A stretch of 57,520 nt of DNA from Candidatus Regiella insecticola LSR1 (GCF_000143625.1 NZ_GL379590.1:97326-154845); one strand, 5' to 3'. Shown: positions 9,211 through 18,063, counted from the stretch's first letter. Notes: generated by a model from the letters alone, not told the origin. A program made the numbers and translations.

Positions 9211-10119
9211 GACCTCTTCGGAAACTAGCATTCATGAGGAATTTTGGTAAAACACTCCTGAACAAGGAGCCGCCATGAAATATGAAGTAATAAAAGTACT
9301 GGAAGAGGAAAAATTTCGTCGCTTAACGGGTGTTAAACGCAGTACATTTGAAAAGATGATAAAGATATTGAATGAAGCAGATAAGAGTAAGCAAGGGAAG
9401 GGAGGTCGGAAACCCAAGCGGGGTTTAGAAGAGCGCTTATTAATGGCACTGGAGTATATACGAGAATATCGCACTTATTTTCATGTCAGCCAAAGCTATG
9501 GCGTGAGTGAGAGCACATGCTATGAAACGATTAAATGGATAGAGAATACGCTAATAAAGCATCCTGATTTTGCCCTACCTGGACGCAAAGCTGTATTAAA
9601 AAGGGATAGGGAGTATGAGCTGGTTCTTATTGATGCCACAGAAACGCCGATTGAACGTCCCCAAAAAAACAAAAGCCGTTTTACTCAGGAAAAAAGAAAC
9701 GACACACCTTAAAAACACAAGTGCTCGTTGATAAAAAAAGTAAAGCAGTCATCTGTACAAGCTTTACGAATGGGAGGCGCCATGATTTTAGGTTGTTTAA
9801 GGAGTCTGGTGTGCGAATACATCCTGACATCAAAACAGTTACCGATACAGGTTACCAAGGGCTTGGCAAGATTCATTCAAACTCGGCGTTGCCTAAGAAA
9901 AAGACAAAGAAAAATCCCTTAACAAAAGAAGATAAACGCAACAATCGTGCGTTATCAAGCCAGCGTGTATTAAACGAACATGTCATTGGTATGATTAAAA
10001 GATTTAAAATTGTATCAGACCGTTATCGAAACAGGCGAAAACGTTTTGGATTAAGATTTAATCTGATTGCTGCAATTTATAATATGGAAATTAGATAAAT
10101 GATAGTTTCCGAAGAGGTC
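9211..10119 (+). mobile_element. IS5-family insertion sequence, copy B
   Basis: A 909-bp element with the same inverted ends as copy A and TA on both sides. It is convergently oriented with copy A, so the two copies bracket miaB as an inverted pair. Confidence 0.93.
9275..10098 (+). CDS. IS5-family transposase (copy B), frameshifted pair
   Basis: Frame 1 is 9275-9712 and frame 2 is 9721-10098. Both are complete and identical to most other copies, so this looks like an active or recently active element. The ATG of frame 1 is preceded by the strong site AAGGAGCC. Confidence 0.88.
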
Positions 10120-10214
10120 TAACGTTTAAACCTAGGATTTGGATTTAATCATTGACAGCATTTCAGTGGTTTCATATGATGCCGGCCGGTTCAAAGCAAA
10201 TACATTGATGCCTT

Positions 10215-10290
<76 letters not shown>

Positions 10291-10332
10291 AATAAACTAT
10301 CGGTAGTCACCAGAAAGTACCGGTAAACCAAG

Positions 10333-10370
10333 AAAAACCCGCACTCCAATTAGGTTTGCGGGTTTTTTAT
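10333..10370 (+). terminator. Rho-independent terminator after tRNA-Ala
   Basis: AAACCCGCA pairs with TTTGCGGGTT across a short AATTAG-containing loop and is followed by a T run (TTTTTTAT). The same hairpin occurs after tRNA-Phe at 53115. Confidence 0.85.
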
Positions 10371-10487
10371 TGCCTGTTTTATTTGGGTGTGGCATGGTTA
10401 TACCCTGTTTTTTTAGGACTACATAAGGGACTCTGTTTTTTTAGATTCCAAAATAGGTAATCCCATAGTCCTTAAAGGGTGATGAAC

Positions 10488-11239
10488 ATGGCAATACAGG
10501 CGAAACCCCTAACGAATACCGAAGTAAAAGCAGCAAAAACCATCGGCAAAGATTTATCATTACATGATGGTGGCAGCTTATTATTATTTGTCAAAACATC
10601 GGGTGTTAAAACATGGCGCTTTCGCTACTATCACCCCCTGAGTAAAAAAAGAACGACGGTCACTTTTGGCCATTATCCCGCCCTCTCACTGGCTGAAGCC
10701 AGGCAGAAGCGAGAGGCTGCAAAAGCCCTGTTGGCAAAAAAGATTGATCCACAAGAGTACCAACGAACGATATTAGCCAGTGAGCAAGCGGCTAGGATTA
10801 ATACTTGGAAAAGGTTGCCACTGAGTGGTTTAAAATTAAGCAATCCAGTATCACGGCAAACCATGCCCGTGATGTATGGCGATCGCTTGAACGTGATATT
10901 TTTCCTGTGGTTGGACAGGTAGGGATACAGGAGATTAAAGCACGCACGCTTATTACTGCTTTGGAGCCCGTCAAGGCCAAAGGCGCGCTGGAAACGGTAA
11001 AAAGATTAACGCAACGGTTAAATGAAATCATGATTTTTGCCGTTAACTGTGGATTAATTGATGCCAACCCTGCGGGCGGTATCGGTAAAGCTTTTGAAAA
11101 ACCAAAAAAGAAAAACATGCCCACATTGACACCAAGGGAATTGCCGGAATTGATGCAAGCCCTGTCGGTTGCCAGTATAGAATTACAGACTCGATTACTT
11201 ATCGATTGGCAATTGCTGACAAACACCGTGAATAAGTGA
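10488..11239 (+). pseudogene. P4-type tyrosine integrase, frameshifted and truncated
   Basis: Site-specific recombinase of the P4/DUF4102 family. The N-terminal arm-binding domain (MAIQAKPLTNTEVKAAKTI, DGGSLLLFVKTSGVKTWRFRY) is followed by a frameshift near 10800-10830. The core-binding domain continues in another frame (VATEWFKIKQSSITANHARD to SIELQTRLLIDWQLLT). At 11220 homology to the sister integrase at 53269 stops, just before the catalytic Arg region. The catalytic Arg, His-x-x-Arg and Tyr are all gone. It stands 200 bp after tRNA-Ala, the normal position for the int gene of an island inserted in that tRNA. Confidence 0.88.
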
Positions 11240-11282
11240 TCTCCTTCATGTTATTGAGTGATCTTCTTGATGATAATATGCA

Positions 11283-11312
11283 CTTGCCGTAACTCGAAAT
11301 TCATTGGGTATA
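11283..11312. repeat. R2 end fragment
   Basis: CTTGCCGTAACTCGAAATTCATTGGGTATA without the r, i.e. only the terminal 30 bp of family R2 (reverse orientation). It marks the point where the integrase remnant has been cut off. Confidence 0.7.
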
Positions 11313-11424
11313 GAAGGAGAGGGATAGCGCAATGTAATCACTTTGGTTTAGCAAAATTCGCCTAAACCCTCATCCAATGTGGGCGGGGATATAAGGCGAA
11401 AAGCCCGCAAGGCTTTAAGGATGG

Positions 11425-11490
11425 CTACTCCGGGCTATTTTGATTGGCAACATACGTTTTAAGCGTTTCTATAGTTACCTCACCTGTGCC
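11425..11490 (-). pseudogene. Possible IS200/IS605-type transposase 3' remnant
   Basis: Only about 21 codons remain on the minus strand (TGEVTIETLKTYVANQNSPE then TAG). The pattern is like the C-terminus of IS200/IS605 TnpA proteins, and G/C-rich hairpin-forming sequence follows on its 3' side (AGCCCGGAGTAGCCATCC...GGGCT). The upstream part is cut by repeat R3 at 11491. The family call is weak because the fragment is short. The remaining 11313-11424 has no gene. Confidence 0.35.
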
Positions 11491-11596
11491 ATAGCCAAAC
11501 CAGTTTAATTTGATTCTGCGTTGTCGTCGCTTGCCGTACTATTTGTACTGTCTGTGCTCTTCCGCCTTGAATCAAATTAAACTGATTCGGCCATAG
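11491..11596. repeat. R3 palindromic repeat
   Basis: About 106 bp with ends ATAGCCAAACCAGTTTAATT and AATTAAACTGATTCGGCCAT, which are near-perfect inverted repeats. It lies directly after the comM stop codon. Confidence 0.85.
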
Positions 11597-11600
11597 GGTT

Positions 11601-13141
11601 TTATATTAAATTTTTATGTAGTTGCAAAAGTAAACGATCCATACAGCGATAGCTTAATGCTTCTGCCAGATGGTTTTTTTGAATGTGATCTTGTTGTGCT
11701 AAATCAGCAATGGTTCGTGCCACTTTTAAAATACGATGCCAAGCACGCACTGAAAGACCAAGCGTCAGTAGTATTTGTTCTAAGAACTTGGCATCTTCTG
11801 CTGTGATGCAACAAAATTGCTCCATGTCTTTATTGTTCAGCTGAGCATTGATTTTCCCGCCGCGATCTAGCTGTCGTTGTCTTGCTTGTAATACTCGTTG
11901 TCTAACCGTCACGCTATTTTCTCCCTGGTTTTTTTGCATTTGTAATAGACCGGGAGGTAATAAGGGCACTTCTATTGAGAGATCGAATCTGTCCAAAAAA
12001 GGGCCTGATAATTTTGATAAATAACGTAAAATTTGTTGTGGTGAGGTACGATTATGGCGGCCACGATAATGCCCATTGGGGCTAGGATTCATGGCAGCAA
12101 TCAGTTGTACCTGCGCAGGAAAGCAAATTTTAGCTGTGGCACGCGAGATAATAATTTCACCTGCTTCGAGGGGTTCACGTAACGCATCTAATACTCGACG
12201 CTCAAATTCAGGCAATTCATCAAGAAATAATACCCCGTTGTGAGCCAGCGAAATCTCTCCTGGACGAGGTATCGAGCCTCCTCCGACGAGCGCCGCCATT
12301 GATGCGCTGTGGTGTGGGGCTCGAAAAGGGCGGTTGCGCCATTGTGTCAAATAATCATTATTATGTAACAAACTGGTATGGCGGCGGTTTCCAGCGCTTC
12401 TTCATTCGTTAATAGGGGCAATAGACTGATCAGTCGGTTAGCTAGCATGGTTTTGCCTGTTCCTGGTGGACCTAACAATAACAGGTTATGCCCCCCTGCC
12501 GCTGCAATTTCCAGCACCCGTTTGGCTTGCTGCTGGCCAATAATGTCTTGCAGATCAGCGTGGTTATTTTGTTGATGCTGATTTTTATGGGCATTGTGAT
12601 CATTGTTGCTAATGATTGACGGTAGTTCTTTTTTCCCTTGTAAAAAAGCACAGACTTCTAATAAATGTTTCGAGATTAATACCTGTCCCTGAGGAATTAG
12701 CGCCATTTCTGCACTATTAGCTACTGGTAAGATGAGTTGTCGTTGCGCTTTGACACAAATAAGAGCCGCCGGGATAGCGCCATGAATATAGCGTAGCGTT
12801 CCAGACAGGGCGAGTTCTCCAATAAACTCATAATGGCGTAATTTATTATTTGGGATTTGTTCTGAAGCCGCCAGTATCGCTATAGCAATGGGCAGATCAT
12901 AACGCCCCCCTTCTTTAGGGAGATCGGCAGGCGCTAGATTTACCGTGATACGTTTGGTCGGAAAAGAAAACCCGCTATTAATAAGCGCACTGCGTACCCG
13001 ATCGCGTGCCTCTTTTACTGTGGTTTCAGCCAGACCAACCAGAGTGAAACCCGGTAAGCCATTACTAATATGTACTTCAACAGAAACCGAGGGGGCCTGT
13101 ATCCCGAGCATGGCACGGGTATAAATAATTGCCAATGACAT
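11601..13141 (-). pseudogene. comM: ComM/YifB Mg-chelatase-like AAA+ ATPase, frameshifted
   Basis: Hexameric AAA+ helicase family that promotes branch migration during natural transformation. The N-terminal Lon-like domain (GIQAPSVSVEVHISNGLPGF) and Walker A (LLGPPGTGKTMLANRL) are in one frame (13141 to about 12350). The rest, with Walker B (NGVLFLDELPEFE), sensor (AAMNPSPNGHYRG) and C-terminal lid, is in another (12371 to 11601). The two read as one protein of about 510 aa, the normal length, if one base is restored near 12378, between LETAAI and SLLHNNDYL. This is a single one-base deletion, so either recent inactivation or a sequencing error. No operon partner is visible. Confidence 0.9.
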
Positions 13142-13166
13142 GATGCTCTCCCTTGCTCGTATGTCC

Positions 13167-13262
13167 TATACCCTTCGCCTTTGAAGCCGCCGCGTTGTTG
13201 GCTGCGAGTGTTCGCCGAATCACGTAGTTGTTTACGCTCATCGGTCTCACCCCCTGGCCGCC
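13167..13262. repeat. R1 repeat, left part
   Basis: TATACCCTTCGCCTTTGAAG through GTTCGCCGAATCACGTAG to CCCCTGGCCGCC, then interrupted by R3. First unit of a four-part repeat mosaic upstream of comM. Confidence 0.8.
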
Positions 13263-13372
13263 TATAGCCAAATCAGTTTAATTTGATTTAAGTGTTGTCG
13301 TTGCTTGCCGTACTATCTTGTACTGTCTGCGCTCCTCCGCCTTGAATCAAATTAAAAACTGATTCGGCCATA
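13263..13372. repeat. R3 palindromic repeat
   Basis: TATAGCCAAATCAGTTTAAT to AAACTGATTCGGCCATA. It abuts the R1 fragment on the left without a spacer. Confidence 0.85.
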
Positions 13373-13376
13373 TGTC

Positions 13377-13489
13377 TATATCCTTCATCTTTTTAAGTTA
13401 CGGCGGCGTTGGCAGCGATCATTCATCCTCTGTTATGTACCGATTCAATTGATTGCCGCCTTGCCGTAACTCGAAATTTATTGGGTATA
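13377..13489. repeat. R2 repeat
   Basis: TATATCCTTCATC...AAGTTACGGCGGCGTTGGC to CTTGCCGTAACTCGAAATTT and ATTGGGTATA, in the reverse orientation relative to the copy at 39697. Confidence 0.85.
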
Positions 13490-13544
13490 TGCTCATCGGT
13501 CTCACCCCTGGCTGCCTAGCAGCAACGTGAAGGACTGTGGGTAT
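13490..13544. repeat. R1 repeat, right part
   Basis: GCTCATCGGTCTCACCCCTG, GGCTGCCTAGCAGCAACG, ending GGGTATA. It is the missing right half of an R1 unit. The shared core GCTCATCGGTCTCACC is present in both halves. Confidence 0.75.
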
Positions 13545-13708
13545 ATTTTGCCTGGTTTATATGTTTTTTTGCGGTAAAGAAATACTGAGTTTGTGCGATG
13601 GGTTGCAAGAAGAATACGGTAATAAGAAAAAAGGGCAGAAAAAATACGCACGAGTCCACAAATAGCGGTTAACACAAAAATTTCCACGGGTCGCGCCCTG
13701 GTGTAGCA

Positions 13709-13735
13709 GAATAAAATTAAACTGATTTGGCTATA
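13709..13735. repeat. R3 terminal fragment
   Basis: A single R3 end (AAATTAAACTGATTTGGCTA plus TA) with no partner. The stretch 13545-13857 otherwise contains no gene I can support; it is the 5' region of the next gene. Confidence 0.6.
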
Positions 13736-13857
13736 TGAGCGTTTTTTGCAAGCAGTACGGTGCAATAGGCTGTATAACCTCTTTTTTTGTACGTAAAGAT
13801 ACGTAATGATTTTATTAGTTAGGTTAACTATTTGAAAACAGGACAGAGAAGATTAAA

Positions 13858-14703
13858 ATGTCGGCACCGCTCTCAATTACATCACTATCCCATCAGCATT
13901 CGCCAAGCTCAGATTCTCTAAACCCCGTCGCATTGAATGTTATCGTTGTTAATAAGCCGAACTTATATTTTAAAAATTTCAGTCATTATGAAAATCCATT
14001 AAATCCGTTAGATGATTTTGTCAAGCAAGCAATTAAATTACCAGGAGGAAACTTGTTAGTAGATGATCCCGTTCCTAGTGACTATTTACAGGCAAGTGCT
14101 CATTTGGTTATTTGGAAAGAACATTCTGGCATTCAAGCATTAATCAAGACTAATCCCCGTTTAAAGCTACAGAAGGTCGCGCCAGCAGCCTCCATCGCAT
14201 CGTATCTGCAGGCTATGATCGATTTTCAGCCAGAAAATGCCGAGGATGTTGCTATGGTAGCTAATGCTAATAAAAAGAAGCTCACCCCTTTGGCGGCTCA
14301 TCACGGCAGAGAGCAAGTTGTTTGTCATCATGATGTCAACTGTGACGACGAAACCGATATTATTGCACCGAATAATCAGCTAGCTAGTCTGATAAATCGA
14401 GCTCATATGTTGATACGAAAAAAAGAGGCGGCTATCGCTGAACGATTATGTTCAACACTTGATTTTATCCTGAGTAGGACACGAAGGTTAATCGAGCCAT
14501 GGTTGAAGTATCGCCCTCAATCGAAAAAAATAGCGTTATGGATACTGTCATTGCTTGCCCTGCTGATAGCCCATGAACTGTACCTTCAATATTGGCAACA
14601 GATCATTGTGCCAGAAATTTTTATCTGGCCGCTAGAGAATAATGAGGTTAATCCTCCCTCCTCGAATTTATTTGATACTAAACCCCTACTTATTTTTAAA
14701 TAA
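13858..14703 (+). CDS. Orphan protein with one C-terminal membrane helix (281 aa)
   Basis: I do not recognise the family. The first 25 residues are very rich in Ser/Pro/His (MSAPLSITSLSHQHSPSSDS), polar and without basic residues, which is the composition of type III secretion signals. A mixed soluble part follows to about residue 195, with a cluster of His/Cys/Asp near 150-170 (AHHGREQVVCHHDVNCDDE). Residues 200-222 are helical and basic. A membrane segment (IALWILSLLALLIAHELY) lies near 226-243, followed by about 40 residues. There is no N-terminal signal peptide. The ATG at 13858 is preceded by AGGACAGAGAAG. It is flanked by repeats and stands alone. Secreted effector and inner-membrane protein are both possible. 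Confidence 0.6.
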   Translation: MSAPLSITSLSHQHSPSSDSLNPVALNVIVVNKPNLYFKNFSHYENPLNPLDDFVKQAIKLPGGNLLVDDPVPSDYLQASAHLVIWKEHSGIQALIKTNPRLKLQKVAPAASIASYLQAMIDFQPENAEDVAMVANANKKKLTPLAAHHGREQVVCHHDVNCDDETDIIAPNNQLASLINRAHMLIRKKEAAIAERLCSTLDFILSRTRRLIEPWLKYRPQSKKIALWILSLLALLIAHELYLQYWQQIIVPEIFIWPLENNEVNPPSSNLFDTKPLLIFK

Positions 14704-14705
14704 TT

Positions 14706-14842
14706 TGTTGTTAAATAAATTGAATCGTTTCAATTTGTATGTAAACAAAATCAATCAATATAAATAACGTTTTGAAAAAATAAGTATTTTTTGCAATAAG
14801 CTAAATTGACAATTCATTACAATTGCTTCAGGTTAACGATAC
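14706..14842 (+). repeat. Duplicated leader region, copy 1
   Basis: Shares long identical runs with 15551-15688 (TTTCAATTTGTATGTAAA, AAATCAATCAATATAAATAA, GACAATTCATTACAATTG, CAGGTTAAC). It lies upstream of the first pilin-like gene, so gene plus leader were duplicated together. It probably carries the promoter, but I cannot place -35 and -10 boxes with confidence. Confidence 0.75.
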
Positions 14843-14874
14843 CATCCTATGATATTTTATTGTGAATTCGATGT

Positions 14875-14980
14875 TATAGCCGAATCAGTTTAATTTGATT
14901 CAAGGCGGAGGAGCACAGACAGTACAAATAGTACGGCAAGCGACGACAACGCAGAATCAAATTAAACTGATTCGGCTATA
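14875..14980. repeat. R3 palindromic repeat (best copy)
   Basis: A 106-bp unit with a perfect 27-bp inverted repeat at its ends: TATAGCCGAATCAGTTTAAT at the left and its complement at the right. The interior GAGGAGCACAGACAGTAC...AGTACGGCAAGCGACG has no coding capacity. It is inserted between the leader and the start of the first pilin-like gene, and is absent from the second copy. Confidence 0.92.
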
Positions 14981-14984
14981 TACG

Positions 14985-15035
14985 GTGTTTGCCATACTTA
15001 TGTACTCGATTGCTGTGCGCAGGGCGCCTTTACTT
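14985..15035. repeat. R4-like fragment
   Basis: CTTATGTACTCGATTGCTGT and GCGCAGGGCGCCTT resemble the right interior of the R4 element at 42152 (ATGTACTGCATGGC, TGCTGTGCGCCGGGCGCCTT). The R4 ends are missing. Confidence 0.45.
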
Positions 15036-15060
15036 CATTATCTTTAAAGGAAAATAAAAT

Positions 15061-15468
15061 ATGTTTTTAAAGAAAAGATCAGCCTTATTGGCCTTGATGG
15101 TGATGCTAAATGGTTGGGTAGGTTCTGTGTTGGCTGATGATCAGACTTCTGCATCTCTGACTATAAGGGTTAAGAGGATAGCTACAAATTGTAAACTGCT
15201 ATTGAATAATGAAAGCAATGCTGTCTCAGTTTCGGGAGATTTAGAATCTAAAACAGTGCATTTAAAAGTAGATTGTCCTGCTAAAACGTTAGCTACAGTG
15301 TCAGTCAGTGATGATAACCATTTAGGTAAAAGTACTGTTGGGGCTGAAAAGAAGGTTCCTATTATTCAATCTGCCTTTAAAAGCTCGAATATACCGGCAG
15401 ATGACAATAATATTTCTACGGATAGTTATGCTAAAGATAGAGCTAATTTTACTATTACCTATCCCTAA
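15061..15468 (+). CDS. Secreted pilin-like protein (DUF1120-like), paralogue 1
   Basis: 135 aa with a clear signal peptide (KKRSALLALMVMLNGWVGSVLA) and cleavage before DDQTS. Two cysteines (about residues 43 and 76) lie in the spacing of DUF1120/fimbrial-type domains (ATNCKLLLNN...LKVDCPAKT). It is shorter than its neighbour at 15740 and diverges after the second Cys. It lacks the ELDFGSV segment, but ends normally (FTITYP). The start follows AAAGGAAAATAAAAT. The first copy has R3 and R4-like sequence wedged into its 5' region. Extracellular structural or adhesive role is inferred from family only. Confidence 0.6.
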   Translation: MFLKKRSALLALMVMLNGWVGSVLADDQTSASLTIRVKRIATNCKLLLNNESNAVSVSGDLESKTVHLKVDCPAKTLATVSVSDDNHLGKSTVGAEKKVPIIQSAFKSSNIPADDNNISTDSYAKDRANFTITYP

Positions 15469-15550
15469 GTTAATTTATTTTCTGCTAATGAGTTAATCCA
15501 TTTCTCACTTGAATTTTTAAGGATTCAAATATTGCCATCACACAGCGGGA

Positions 15551-15688
15551 GTTGTTATTAAATAAGGTTAATGGTTTCAATTTGTATGTAAAGAAAATCA
15601 ATCAATATAAATAACGTTTTGACAAAATAAGCGTTTTTTGCAAGAAGCTAAACTGACAATTCATTACAATTGATCCAGGTTAACTATA
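15551..15688 (+). repeat. Duplicated leader region, copy 2
   Basis: Counterpart of 14706-14842, without any inserted R3. It runs to 50 bp before the second pilin-like gene. Confidence 0.75.
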
Positions 15689-15739
15689 CATTCGCATGAT
15701 AGTTTATCTTTTTTATTTTATCGTCAAAAGGGAAATAAT

Positions 15740-16240
15740 ATGTTGTTAAAGAAAAAAGGGGCTTTATTGGCCTCAATATTGGTATTAAATAGTTGGGCGG
15801 GTGCTGTGTTGGCGGATAATCCAGCGAGTGGAGCTCTGAGTGTACAGGCTAAAGTAACGCCTGCAGGTTGTAAAATAACATTCGATAACAGTGAATTAGA
15901 TTTTGGATCTGTTAATCCCGGAGAGATTAAAAAACTGGCAACGAATTTAAACATAGTCTGCGATAAGAACATGTCAGCTAAAATATCATTCAGTGATCCA
16001 AATTTTGATGTAGAAAAGTCTAATACTTATGCCGCCAAGTTTACCTTAATTGACCCGAAAACTAAGGCAAAGAACGAAACTATACCATTCAGTGGTCCAA
16101 ATTTTGATGTAGAAGAGTCTAATACTTTTGCCGCCAGGTTTGCCGTAATTGACCAGAAAACTAAGACAAAGAACGGAACTTTCTCACTTAAAGTAAACCC
16201 TTTAAATAATAGACCTCTTCGGAAACTAGCATTCATATAA
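15740..16240 (+). CDS. Secreted pilin-like protein (DUF1120-like), paralogue 2, 3' end replaced by IS
   Basis: Signal peptide KKKGALLASILVLNSWAGAVLA, mature start near DNPAS. The core VTPAGCKITFDNSELDFGSV and NLNIVCDKNMSAKISF gives the paired-Cys pilin-like domain. A 99-bp tandem duplication (15991-16089 and 16090-16188) repeats SxPNFDVExSNTxAAxF. IS copy C enters at the TA at 16210-16211, so the last residues (RPLRKLAFI) are IS-encoded. Removing the IS plus one TA gives the frame PLNNNVSTA and a TAA, so only the final few residues were lost and the protein may still fold. ATG at 15740 after AAAGGGAAATAAT. Confidence 0.65.
   Translation: MLLKKKGALLASILVLNSWAGAVLADNPASGALSVQAKVTPAGCKITFDNSELDFGSVNPGEIKKLATNLNIVCDKNMSAKISFSDPNFDVEKSNTYAAKFTLIDPKTKAKNETIPFSGPNFDVEESNTFAARFAVIDQKTKTKNGTFSLKVNPLNNRPLRKLAFI
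15991..16188 (+). repeat. 99-bp in-frame tandem duplication inside pilin-like gene
   Basis: Two units of 99 bp (CAGTGATCCAAATTTTGATG at 15991 and CAGTGGTCCAAATTTTGATG at 16090), differing at scattered positions. Each encodes 33 residues. Confidence 0.9.
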
Positions 16241-17121
16241 GAATTTTGGTAAAACACTCCTGAACAAGGAGCCGCCATGAAATATGAAGTAATAAAAGTA
16301 CTGGAAGAGGAAAAATTTCGTCGCTTAACGGGTGTTAAACGCAGTACATTTGAAAAGATGATAAAGATATTGAATGAAGCAGATAAGAGTAAGCAAGGGA
16401 AAGGAGGTCGGAAACCCAAGCGGGGTTTAGAAGAGCGCTTATTAATGGCACTGGAGTATATACGAGAATATCGCACTTATTTTCATGTCAGCCAAAGCTA
16501 TGGCGTGAGTGAGAGCACATGCTATGAAACGATTAAATGGATAGAGAATACGCTAATAAAGCATCCTGATTTTGCCCTACCTGGACGCAAAGCTGTATTA
16601 AAAAGGGATAGGGAGTATGAGCTGGTTCTTATTGATGCCACAGAAACGCCGATTGAACGTCCCCAAAAAAACAAAAGCCGTTTTACTCAGGAAAAAAGAA
16701 ACGACACACCTTAAAAACACAAGTGCTCGTTGATAAAAAAAGTAAAGCAGTCATCTGTACAAGCTTTACGAATGGGAGGCGCCATGATTTTAGGTTGTTT
16801 AAGGAGTCTGGTGTGCGAATACATCCTGACATCAAAACAGTTACCGATACAGGTTACCAAGGGCTTGGCAAGATTCATTCAAACTCGGCGTTGCCTAAGA
16901 AAAAGACAAAGAAAAATCCCTTAACAAAAGAAGATAAACGCAACAATCGTGCGTTATCAAGCCAGCGTGTATTAAACGAACATGTCATTGGTATGATTAA
17001 AAGATTTAAAATTGTATCAGACCGTTATCGAAACAGGCGAAAACGTTTTGGATTAAGATTTAATCTGATTGCTGCAATTTATAATATGGAAATTAGATAA
17101 ATGATAGTTTCCGAAGAGGTC
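16212..17121 (+). mobile_element. IS5-family insertion sequence, copy C
   Basis: 910 bp with TA on both sides (16210-16211, 17122-17123). It splits the end of the second pilin-like gene. The left end has CATATAAGAATTTTGG where copies A and B have CATGAGGAATTTTGG, a one-base length difference shared with copies D and E. Confidence 0.93.
16277..17100 (+). CDS. IS5-family transposase (copy C), frameshifted pair
   Basis: Frames 16277-16714 and 16723-17100; the protein sequence is identical to copy B. Confidence 0.88.
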
Positions 17122-17219
17122 TAATGTGAGCACCGCGTAAGCTAACATTCGCACCACAAGGTGAGTTATGCGGGAAGTCTTTTGTTGAAATAACGATGTT
17201 TTCTATGAAGGGGAAAGGG

Positions 17220-17999
17220 ATGAAATATCCGTGGGCTAAATGGATCCTAGGCATTGCTCTTGCCTACGCATGGGGCGTTCCTGCTATAGCAGAGGGAAAA
17301 ATTACAGTGTTTGCTGCTGTTTCATTGACTAACGCATTAAAGGATATTAGCAAACAATACCAAATGGAAACACAGATAGAGGTTGTCGTATTGTATGATT
17401 CCTCTTTCAAGCTGGCTAAAAAAATAGCAGAGGAGGAAACCTTAGCAGATTTATTTATTTCGGCTGATCAACAGTCTATGGATTATCTTGCTGAAAAAGA
17501 ATCAATTATCGCTGCTAGCCGTTATACATTATTAAGTAATGAATTAGTATTGGTAGCACCAATAGACAATAATATTTATAACGTAGCTATTGATAAACAG
17601 ACCAATTGGAAAAATTTATTGGATGGAGGGTTATTGGCGTTAGGTGATTTTGATCATGTTCCTGCTGGAATTTATGCAAAACAAGCATTGGAATACTGGG
17701 AAGCCTGGCCAATGCTTGAGCAAAAAATAGTGCGCACCAATAACGTACGCGCCACATTGGCGTTAGTAGAATTAGCAAAAGTACCATTGGGTATTGTTTA
17801 TGGTTCCGATGCAATCACCACCGATAGAGTCAGAGTAGTTGGCGTCTTTCCCGATCAAAGCCATAAGCCAATTGAATACCCCATGGCCATTATCAATGGT
17901 CATGATAATCCTAACGTCAATGCTTTCTACGCTTATCTGAAAAGCCCAACAGCCAGTACGATTTTCAAAAATAATGGATTTTCTGTCGTCAAAAAATAA
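17220..17999 (+). CDS. modA: Molybdate ABC transporter periplasmic binding protein
   Basis: Captures molybdate in the periplasm for the ModBC permease. Start chosen at the ATG at 17220, after GGGGAAAGGG; an upstream in-frame ATG at 17196 would spoil the signal peptide. Signal WAKWILGIALAYAWGVPAIA, then the typical mature start GKITVFAAVSLTNALKDI, with the ligand-contacting Ser near the start, ADLFISADQQSMDYL, and the hinge motif. The length of 259 aa is normal. In E. coli and Yersinia, modB and modC follow and pgl comes next. Here pgl starts 65 bp after modA, so modBC have been deleted. The protein is then an orphan unless a permease is encoded elsewhere. Confidence 0.92.
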   Translation: MKYPWAKWILGIALAYAWGVPAIAEGKITVFAAVSLTNALKDISKQYQMETQIEVVVLYDSSFKLAKKIAEEETLADLFISADQQSMDYLAEKESIIAASRYTLLSNELVLVAPIDNNIYNVAIDKQTNWKNLLDGGLLALGDFDHVPAGIYAKQALEYWEAWPMLEQKIVRTNNVRATLALVELAKVPLGIVYGSDAITTDRVRVVGVFPDQSHKPIEYPMAIINGHDNPNVNAFYAYLKSPTASTIFKNNGFSVVKK

Positions 18000-18063
18000 G
18001 TCAATATTTTGACAAATGTATCAGGAGCATAAGAGATTTCGAATAAACCCCAAGGAGTGATTG

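Noticed and set aside
13502..13765. Minus-strand open frame of 87 codons upstream of the orphan gene
   Set aside because: It includes repeat-derived sequence at its start and end, has no ribosome site and an implausible composition; read as non-coding.
14800..14860. TTGACA plus TATGAT as a promoter of the first pilin-like gene
   Set aside because: The spacing is about 36 bp, far from 17, and the second copy of the leader does not keep both boxes.
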